This document shows, one piece after another, positions 27,018 through 33,383 of a stretch of DNA of 64,000 bases. The position numbers and the translations under genes were made by a program. The stretch is from JAJEFO01 sp022819605 (GTDB lineage Bacteria; Pseudomonadota; Alphaproteobacteria; Rhodobacterales; Rhodobacteraceae), in the NCBI GenBank assembly GCA_965221545.1, contig OZ244901.1, forward strand, positions 3,906,001-3,970,000, written 5' to 3'. Position 1 is the first letter of the stretch. Each line of letters starts with the position of its first letter. Below the pieces are notes generated by a model. The model was not told the DNA's origin. It saw only the letters and a program-made list of their open reading frames with translations, and ran no database searches.

Positions 27018-27074
27018 TCTTTCGGACTGGTTGTTCGTCAGCGGCACTTCGGGACTTCGCGCGAACCGGGAGAA
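27018..27074 (-). mobile_element. Fragment of an IS66-like DDE transposase
   Basis: A minus-strand frame reads FSRFARSPEVPLTNNQSER. This matches the late DDE-domain segment of IS66 transposases (RF…D..VPxTNNQAERDLR), where the family's conserved Asn-Asn-Gln and Glu lie. The flanking residues on either side do not continue the match, so only a short remnant is visible. Confidence 0.45.
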
Positions 27075-27432
27075 GACCGCGGCCGATGCCGAATTCCTCG
27101 GACAGCACGATAGCCCCTTCAGGGCTGGTGCACATCCTCCGTGGCGGTTCACGACACTCCCTGGCAGCCGCCGCGCAAGCGACAGAGGATTCCCCGACGC
27201 TGCCTGAGTCATCGGTTGGCACGAGTGAACGCTCGACGCTGGCGCACCTTCCGCGCCAACGCTACTGGGCCACCGCGAAGGGTTGAAGAGGGAGACAGAG
27301 CGATGACCGAAACGACTCTCACCAACCGGACCCCGAAAGAGAACGGCTGAAGATGACGATGGAAGAGGCTTGATCCAAAAATCATGAGTCAGAAAGACCA
27401 ATAGTCAAAAGCGGCCCGAGCAGTTACAGAAT

Positions 27433-27471
27433 TTCGAATATTTTGATTATTGCGATTGATTCGAATTTTGA
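27433..27471. promoter_or_regulatory. Direct repeats upstream of the HTH/PIN toxin–antitoxin operon
   Basis: TTCGAATATTTTGA at 27433–27446 and TTCGAATTTTGA at 27460–27471 form a near-identical direct repeat in an AT-rich stretch, 42–80 bases before the antitoxin ATG. Each copy contains the palindrome TTCGAA. Toxin–antitoxin operons are usually autoregulated by the antitoxin, so this is a candidate operator. Confidence 0.45.
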
Positions 27472-27512
27472 CTACCCTACATGTCACCCAGAAAGGAAAC
27501 CCGGAGCACAGC

Positions 27513-27977
27513 ATGACCGCCCTCAAGAAAGAGGCGTTTTTCGATCGACTGCCTGATGAAGTTGAGATCAAGAATGCCGAACAACTCAGAACCATCGTCG
27601 CCTCTCAGATCAATGAAGGCGAGCCGACGGCGCTGTCGCTCGCTTTGGAGAGCGGTGAGGTTCAAAACGTGACGCTGACACCGGCTCTTGCGGCATCGCT
27701 GCTTGAATTGCTGCGGCTTGTGTCAAGTGGGCGCGGGTTCCGCATGATCCCTGTCGGCTACGAGCTCACCACGCAACAGGCCGCCGATCTGCTGAACGTG
27801 TCTCGTCCTTTCCTCGTGAAACTCTTAGAGGCTGGCAACATCCCGTTCACGAAGACCGGTCGGCATCGACGCGTACGGGCAGACGATCTCTTTGCCTACA
27901 AGGAGAAGCGCGATGCTGCGCGCTCGGATGCTCTGGGTGAACTCGCACGGACGGATGCAGAAGACGGGCTCTTATGA
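27513..27977 (+). CDS. Excisionase-type HTH antitoxin
   Basis: 154 residues. The C-terminal half is a MerR/excisionase-like helix-turn-helix (YELTTQQAADLLNVSRPFL, then VKLLEAGNIPFTKTGRHRRV), the HTH_17 class. The N-terminal half (about residues 1–75) is helical and probably binds the toxin. The following PIN gene starts within its stop (ATGA). The pairing is a known toxin–antitoxin architecture. GGAG precedes the ATG at 27513. The AT-rich upstream region contrasts with its neighbours and suggests transfer. Confidence 0.85.
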   Translation: MTALKKEAFFDRLPDEVEIKNAEQLRTIVASQINEGEPTALSLALESGEVQNVTLTPALAASLLELLRLVSSGRGFRMIPVGYELTTQQAADLLNVSRPFLVKLLEAGNIPFTKTGRHRRVRADDLFAYKEKRDAARSDALGELARTDAEDGLL

Positions 27978-28549
27978 ACGGCTACACCGACCGGTTCACA
28001 GCGTTGATCGACGCATGTGTCATGGGCGGCGCACTGCGCCGGAACATACTGCTCAGTCTGGCCGAAGCCGGCTTTTTTCGGCCACGCTGGAGCGCGCGCA
28101 TTCTGGATGAAACCCAGAAGGCAATCTCCGAGATTACGAAAGGGGCCACGGACGGGTCGAAACAGCGCAAGGCGATCGAGGTGGCGTTCCCGGAGTCTCT
28201 GGTTACTGGCTATGAGGTCTTCGAGGGCAAGCTCGACCTGCCCGACCCGGATGACAACCATGTCTTGGCTGCGGCGATCTCGACATCCGCGTCGGTAATC
28301 GTGACCGACAACCTCGCGGACTTTCCGGCTGAGGCGCTGGCTCCACATGCAATCGACGCGATCTCGGCGGACGATTTCATCGCGGACACGATCGATCTTG
28401 ATCCCTCGGAGGCTATCCTGGCTTTGAGGCGCATGCGTGAGAGGTTAAAAGACCCCGCCCTCGACGTCCCAGCGCTCATACACAAGTCTGAGGCACAGGG
28501 GCTCCTTCAAGTCGCTACGCTCATGAACGAGTACAAGGCGTTTCTATAA
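27974..28549 (+). CDS. PIN-domain ribonuclease toxin
   Basis: 191 residues, translationally coupled to the HTH antitoxin. The PIN metal-binding acids are visible: Asp13 in ALIDACVM, Glu near residue 45 (LDETQKAI), the DLPDPDDNHVLAAAI cluster and Asp in VTDNLADFP. A further C-terminal helical region (about residues 130–191) goes beyond a minimal VapC and fits the PIN_3-type family. Expected action is metal-dependent RNA cleavage blocked by its partner. Confidence 0.87.
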   Translation: MNGYTDRFTALIDACVMGGALRRNILLSLAEAGFFRPRWSARILDETQKAISEITKGATDGSKQRKAIEVAFPESLVTGYEVFEGKLDLPDPDDNHVLAAAISTSASVIVTDNLADFPAEALAPHAIDAISADDFIADTIDLDPSEAILALRRMRERLKDPALDVPALIHKSEAQGLLQVATLMNEYKAFL

Positions 28550-29694
28550 AATCGATGGGATGCAGATTGGGCCGAAGTTTGACGTAGGGTAAAGGCGAAC
28601 GGGTTAGTCGCGAAGCCCAGTTTCTGGATAGAGATGCCCAAATTGAAGCGACACATGCCGAGGGTCATGTTCGGCCGTCATTCCGACGGCACGGGCGAAT
28701 CTGGCGTCCCGTGTCATGGCAACCAGCCCGAACTCGGCAGCCTTGACGCGGTTGGTCATTTTCGGACCCACTCAGGCCAGCACCACGTCGCCAGTATGGG
28801 CGAAGTAGGAAAACTCCCCGGGAATGGTGATCGAGCGGTTCCACCAAGCACGGCAAGCCTCGGCCGTGGACCGGGCAAGGTCTATCGTGTTCCAGATGAA
28901 GGCGTCCTCCATCTGGTTGCCAAGCGCGAGCATGCGGCGTGCGACCGCGGTTTGGCGCATTGACCAGTCGGCCACGGCCGTCGGCACGTCGGCGTGCTTG
29001 GCCAAGGCGTCGGCCAAGCCCGTTGCGTTGGAGAACCCCTTGAATACACCGGCACCGGTCATCGTCTGGAAGACCATTCAGGGAGACTCGCCGGAACTGA
29101 TCATTCTGCTCGAACGGGCCATACGGTCCGAGTGTGGTCCGACGCAGAAGACGGACTAATGGTTGGGGACCATCGACTTCCTGATTGTCAATTCTCCCTG
29201 CGTGGAGCCGGCGCGGCATTGGTGCCATGATCGGACGACGCGCCTGTTCGATTTCATGGACGGCCAGCAGGATGTGTTGTCCCTGCCGCACGCAACAAGT
29301 GCCATCGTGATCGGGAGATTCCGGAAGGTACGCTTCCCGATCACTTTGCAATTAGGAGACAACGACATTGGAATTCCATGTCGGACCGATCGTGTCCCTT
29401 CCCGGGAACATGAAGGCAAGGCCCTGAGGGGAACCTGACCTGCATCGGGCCGACCGAGAGTTGCCTGGTTCCCCTTCGCCAGGTCCATGCGGTCGATCCG
29501 GTGAACCAGGCAGCTCTCGGCTCCAGGCCGTACGCCGATGCCGCTCCAGGCATCAACGCTGCGTCGATTGACTCGGGTCGCGGGAGACTCGTGCGTGGTT
29601 CGGGCATCATGACCGCTCATGTACAGGAATCCGTGCCCGCATTTGGGTGCCCCACTGCGGATGGCGCTTTCCGCAACATACTGATCAAGTTCAT
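28550..29694. other. Degenerate region between the toxin gene and the YqfO-like gene
   Basis: About 1.1 kb with only remnants. The clearest is a flavoprotein C-terminus (28772–29077). Several overlapping frames on the minus strand from 29156 to 29719 have stretches of ordinary composition but switch frame repeatedly and match nothing I recognise. This reads as decayed coding sequence. Confidence 0.5.
28772..29077 (-). pseudogene. C-terminal fragment of a FAD-dependent monooxygenase
   Basis: A 101-codon frame reads TGAGVFKGFSNATGLADALA, then VPTAVADWSMRQTAVARRML. This is the helix after the FAD-binding GD motif in group A flavoprotein monooxygenases (TGxGxxKxxxDAxxLAxxL…AxxxWxxxR). The FAD-binding N-terminus (GxGxxG) and the GD motif are missing, and a stop lies directly upstream of the apparent start, so this is a remnant. 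The substrate cannot be inferred. Confidence 0.55.
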
Positions 29695-30159
29695 CTAACG
29701 ATGTTCCCGGGGCACCCAATCCTCGACATCGCCGTTCCAGAATCTGTTGGGATTGTCCTCGTCCATCCCTCGGACATGCAGCGTTCTTGCACTCGGCTCA
29801 ACGAAAACTACGGGCTCTTCATAGGGGTGTGAGGAATAGATCGCCTTCAGAACCCGTGCGGCTCCCGTTTCGTCGCCGCTCAGAAAGAACGACAGTTCCA
29901 CGCAAGGCACGTCGACCACTCTTTCGGTTGCTGGATTTCGACCGCTTCCCAGGGATCTGAACTGTTGCACTCCCGAGGCGGTCCTGAACGCGACGCAGTC
30001 ATAGTCGCCGTATTTCAGGGCGTCTTCGACCAGAACCGCGTCGACGATCCGTTGCGCGCAACTGTCGGGCACCTGCACGATGATCCGCAATCCTTCTTCG
30101 GCGACGAACCTGTCGCTGTCGAGCTTGGGCAGTGTCATTGGCATCTCGGGCTGCTTCAT
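29695..30159 (-). CDS. YqfO/NIF3-insert-like stand-alone protein
   Basis: 154 residues from the ATG at 30159 (30138 is another candidate). The segment RIIVQVPDSCAQRIVDAV, YGDYDCVAF, a short FRSLGSGRNP and SSHPYEEPVVFVEP matches the CutA-like domain inserted in NIF3 family proteins (HPYEEPAY motif). Here it stands alone without the metal-binding NIF3 halves. Stand-alone versions exist but their role is not established. It lies 61 bases downstream of an ArsR-type regulator on the same strand, so the pair is probably an operon. Confidence 0.7.
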   Translation of the reverse strand: MKQPEMPMTLPKLDSDRFVAEEGLRIIVQVPDSCAQRIVDAVLVEDALKYGDYDCVAFRTASGVQQFRSLGSGRNPATERVVDVPCVELSFFLSGDETGAARVLKAIYSSHPYEEPVVFVEPSARTLHVRGMDEDNPNRFWNGDVEDWVPREHR

Positions 30160-30220
30160 GCCAATTGTGGCACGGGTCGTGGATGTTGCGGAAATCTTCA
30201 GTTCGCCATCGACCGAACTC

Positions 30221-30925
30221 TCAGCCCGATTCGCAGTGGCCAAGAACTTCCCTTCGCAGGCCAAACCAGCGGCCAAACGCATCAAGGCCATCGTCCGTGA
30301 CGGTCAGGGCGCGGCTGCCTCTGCGACGTTGAAGCCAATTTGCATCCATCGACTTCTGCATGATCGCCGTGGCCAGCGGTCCCGCGATGTGATGCCGCCG
30401 TTCCGTCCAGTCGAGGCAGAGCGTTGCCAGCGGCTTCCCCGCACCGGCACGTGGCATCACCACCCCGATGTCATTGAAGAAAGATTGACATTGCGAGCCA
30501 AGAGAGACGGACTCGTCCCGAATCTGCAACACGCCGAGCGCAGCCAGGCGGTCGGTCATCAGCACGCCGAGCTTTCCGGCGATGTGATTGTAGCAACTGC
30601 GTGCCGCTCGCGTGTCGGTGCAGAGTCGATCGTTTCGGAACAGATGGTCGGTGGGCGATAGAATTGCCAGCCCTTCCAGTGCACTGGCAACCTTGGAATT
30701 CGCAATCCGGTGATACACATGCCGACCGCTGCGCAACGAGGAGGTCAAGCCGGCCATCTCCAGCTGCTTCAGGTGCGCACTTGCGGTTTGCGGGCTGACG
30801 CGGGCTGCGCCAGCCAGCTCCTTGTTCGTGAATGCGCGCCCGTCCATCAACTCGCACAGGATGCGTGATCGGCTTGGATCAGCAAGCGCCGCGCCGATAA
30901 TGTCCAGTCTCGGCTCGATTGTCAT
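30221..30925 (-). CDS. ArsR-family winged-helix transcriptional regulator
   Basis: 234 residues. The N-terminal wHTH is clear: AALADPSRSRILCELMDG, KELAGAARVSPQTASAHLKQ and the wing SGRHVYHRI. A C-terminal extension of about 130 residues with several Cys and His (RAARSCYNHIAGKLGVLMTD, TLCLDWTERRHHIAGPLA) is longer than a classic metal sensor and fits the ArsR subgroup in which this region repeats the CYDHLAG-type motif. The ligand is unknown. It precedes the YqfO-like gene. Confidence 0.85.
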   Translation of the reverse strand: MTIEPRLDIIGAALADPSRSRILCELMDGRAFTNKELAGAARVSPQTASAHLKQLEMAGLTSSLRSGRHVYHRIANSKVASALEGLAILSPTDHLFRNDRLCTDTRAARSCYNHIAGKLGVLMTDRLAALGVLQIRDESVSLGSQCQSFFNDIGVVMPRAGAGKPLATLCLDWTERRHHIAGPLATAIMQKSMDANWLQRRRGSRALTVTDDGLDAFGRWFGLRREVLGHCESG

Positions 30926-31001
30926 GCTAACGAGACTACGAGCAAGATGAGCAAGCGACCAGAGCGAACGCTTCGACGACGCACGAAGTCACCATGGTTC
31001 C

Positions 31002-31657
31002 GGGTGGCGGGAGGCCAACCGGCGCAAGGTGGAGAAGCACTTCGACATCGACGTGCACCATGCGGGGACGGACTGGGCGCGCAACCGGGATTGGATCGAG
31101 GCGGAGGCCAGGCTCGACAGGATCTACGTGATCCGCACCAGCCAGGAGTCCACGTCCCTGGGCGCGGCGGAGGCCGTGGAGGCGTACAATTCTCCCGCGC
31201 AGGTGGAGCGGGCGTTCCGGACGCTGAAGACCTCCCGGCTTGAGATCCGGCCGGTGCGCGCGTACTCGAAGGACCATGTCCGCGCCCACGTGTTCCTGTG
31301 CCGGCTTACGTACCACGTGGATTGGCACATGCCCCGGCGCCTGGCCCGATCCTGTTCGAGGACGACGACTGCGAGGAAGCCCGGGCGCAGCGGAGCTCGC
31401 CCGTGGAGACGGCCGAAGTCTCGGAAAGCGCGAAGGCCGGGGCCGCCATGAAGCGCACCCCCGACGGGCTGCCGGTTCACTGCTTCACGACCCTTCACGC
31501 CGACCTGGCCACGCTGACGCTGAACCACGCCTCCTTTTCCGGGCGGCCCGACAGCTGGTTCCTGCTGGCCTCGGAGCCGACTGAACCGCAGGCACGGGCG
31601 TTCGAGATCTCGGGAACGGACCCGGATCGCGATGCTTACATAAGCATGACAGCCTGA
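31002..31657 (+). mobile_element. Broken IS1634-family transposase, C-terminal part
   Basis: Two plus-strand frames together give the C-terminal third of an IS1634 (IS4-like) transposase. One frame (to about 31345) holds VEKHFDIDV, EARLDRIYVIRTS, YNSPAQVERAFRTLKTSRLE and VRAHVFLCRLTYHVDWHM. The next, shifted, holds PILFEDDDCEEARAQ, RTPDGLPVHCFTTLHADLAT and stops at 31657. So there is a frameshift near 31340 and the N-terminal two thirds is missing. No terminal repeats were found. Confidence 0.75.
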
Positions 31658-32088
31658 TACCCGCCGAAACCCCAGTCACGCATGGCCGAAAACGTCTTCT
31701 CGGTCGGTGAACTTCCGACCAGTGATCCGCATACCGTCCGTGACAGCACGCGCGATCACCTCCATTTCCCGTGGATGGTTTTCGTCGAATGAGGCGAAGG
31801 TCGCCCCGGTGCATTGGCAGGATCTCGCATGACCAGTCGGTTGACCCGGCGCAGGAGTCGGCAATCGACTCCGTTTTGGGTCGCGCTGGGCTTGGATGAA
31901 CCCCGGAGAGTATCACCTGTGCGCCGCTGAGGCTAAGTGCCGTTTTGGGATGCATACGACGTCCTCAGGCCGATGGTGTCCCCTGTTTTATCTACAGGTC
32001 TGGGTAGACAGGCTCATGACAGCTTCAACGAGTACCCGGTGCCGAAGTCCCGTCGTCCCGAGTCGGCGAGCATTGCAGGAGCGGTCAG
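31658..32088. other. Upstream region of the citrate-lyase-like operon
   Basis: 431 bases without a supportable gene. A 62-codon minus-strand frame (31676–31864) contains ENHPREMEVIARAVTDGMR, which looks protein-like but is not recognised. The right end carries the direct repeat at 32007–32028 described separately and the ribosome site GGAG seven bases before the ATG at 32089. Confidence 0.45.
32007..32028 (+). promoter_or_regulatory. GACAGnnTCA direct repeat, candidate response-regulator site (lyase-like operon)
   Basis: GACAGGCTCAT (32007–32017) and GACAGCTTCAA (32018–32028) abut with an 11-bp period, ending 60 bases before the ATG at 32089. OmpR-family regulators bind tandem half-sites about one helical turn apart. 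The same arrangement lies upstream of tctC (46956–46977). The regulator encoded at 38869–39540 is the obvious candidate; binding is inference. Confidence 0.55.
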
Positions 32089-33372
32089 ATGCAGGTTACT
32101 GGATTGCTGCACGGGTCCAGATTGTTGAGGCATGTGGATTTCCCGTGCCCGGAAGTTCTGGGACCGGGTGCAAGCGAAGATGAGATTCAGGCACTGATCG
32201 AAAGGCACGGGCTTGTATTCGTCAAACCCGTCTTCAAGGGCGGTGTCGGAAAGAAGGGAAAGGCAGGTCTCGTCGCCAAGGTGCGCGACTTGGAGTCGGC
32301 ACTGGCCGAAAAGGAGCGGCTCTATTTCGCGAGGCACAGGCATGGCAATGCAGCCGCAAAGGCCAACGGCGTTACCTTCGAGGCAGGGGTGCCGGCCGAG
32401 CATGAGGTCTATTTTTCGATCACGGACGACAGCCGCTTTCGCGCTCCGACGATGACGCTGACCCATCGTGGCGGCGTCGACATCGAGGACTTGGGCAGGG
32501 ACGAGATCGCGACGATTCCGTTTGACGCGCTGACCGGGCTCAAGGCGTTTGTCGTCGCCAACGCGCTCTCGGACATCGGTGCGCCGAAGGAGATCATCTC
32601 GCCGCTGGTCCAACAATTGCCGAAGCTTTGGGAGCTGATGCACCACTATGGCATGACCACGCTGGAACTGAATCCGATCAGGATGCGACCCGGCAGGAAC
32701 GGTCGGCTGACGCCGGTCGCATGTGACTTCAAGTGCGGCTTTGATCGGGACGATCCCCGCGTGTTGCGCCTGGGATTGCCGGATCAAATCTTCGCGTCGG
32801 ACATCTCGGCGTTCGAACAGGAAGTGAACCAGCTTCGAACCCACCAAGGGCAATCGGACGTGTTCGTGATCAATGCAAATGGCACCATCCTCGCACCGAC
32901 TTTCGGCGGCGGCGCGAACAGCCTCGTGACCGAGGTGCTCGGGGATGCTGCGATTATATCGTCAGATTTCGGTGGCAACCCGCCATACGAGAAGATGAAG
33001 GCCGTGGCATCGATCTGTTACAAGCACTTCCTGTCGCAGTCCAATGTACTATTCATCATCGGCGGCAAGTCGAACAACACGGACATACTGGAAACCTTCC
33101 GGGGAATGGGAGATGCGCTGCGCGAGCATTTTGCGACGCGTGGACCGGTGCCGCTCTACGTCATCGCTGGGCGAGGCGGCCCGAACCTAGTTCGCGGCTT
33201 TGGCGCCCTGGCGGACTCGCTGGACGGTCTCGGCCTGCCATACCGGTTCTTCGGATTCGACAGCGCGATCTCGGAAGTCGTGGCCTACGCCAAGCAGGTT
33301 GATCAATGGATGCGCGACGGCGGTCGGGACGAGATTGCCCGGCTCCTCGGCATTTCGGATGTCGCACAATAG
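32089..33372 (+). CDS. ATP-citrate-lyase-like small subunit (ATP-grasp plus citrate-binding domain)
   Basis: 427 residues. The N-terminal ATP-grasp has FVKPVFKGGVGKKGKAGLV (about 44–62) and the TLELNPI segment (191–197). The C-terminal domain resembles the citrate-binding region of ATP-citrate lyase: FGGGAN near 272–277, GGKSNNTDILETFRGM (325–340) and RGGPN (362–366), where the arginine contacts a carboxylate in ACLY. The ACLY citrate motif ANFT reads SNNT here. It pairs with the following 903-residue gene, 11 bases away. The two should form an acyl-CoA-forming ligase; the acid may be citrate or a related hydroxy- or tricarboxylate. Confidence 0.82.
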   Translation: MQVTGLLHGSRLLRHVDFPCPEVLGPGASEDEIQALIERHGLVFVKPVFKGGVGKKGKAGLVAKVRDLESALAEKERLYFARHRHGNAAAKANGVTFEAGVPAEHEVYFSITDDSRFRAPTMTLTHRGGVDIEDLGRDEIATIPFDALTGLKAFVVANALSDIGAPKEIISPLVQQLPKLWELMHHYGMTTLELNPIRMRPGRNGRLTPVACDFKCGFDRDDPRVLRLGLPDQIFASDISAFEQEVNQLRTHQGQSDVFVINANGTILAPTFGGGANSLVTEVLGDAAIISSDFGGNPPYEKMKAVASICYKHFLSQSNVLFIIGGKSNNTDILETFRGMGDALREHFATRGPVPLYVIAGRGGPNLVRGFGALADSLDGLGLPYRFFGFDSAISEVVAYAKQVDQWMRDGGRDEIARLLGISDVAQ

Positions 33373-33383
33373 GAACACGGATA

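Larger units (their letters stand above)
26635..27512. other. Upstream region of rpsA with mobile-element debris
   Basis: 878 bases without an intact gene. It holds the rpsA leader, an IS66-like transposase fragment (27018–27074) and an AT-rich promoter region for the toxin–antitoxin pair (27420–27512). A 15-codon frame at 27303 (MTETTLTNRTPKENG) has a GGGAG sequence upstream but no recognisable homology. Confidence 0.45.

Noticed and set aside
27468..28590. Inverted TACCCTAC / GTAGGGTA near both ends of the HTH/PIN pair
   Set aside because: Only eight bases match and the flanks differ, so this is too weak to call element ends.
28665..29351. 228-codon minus-strand frame
   Set aside because: Arg/Gly-rich; overlaps the flavoprotein remnant in another frame, which has real family features.
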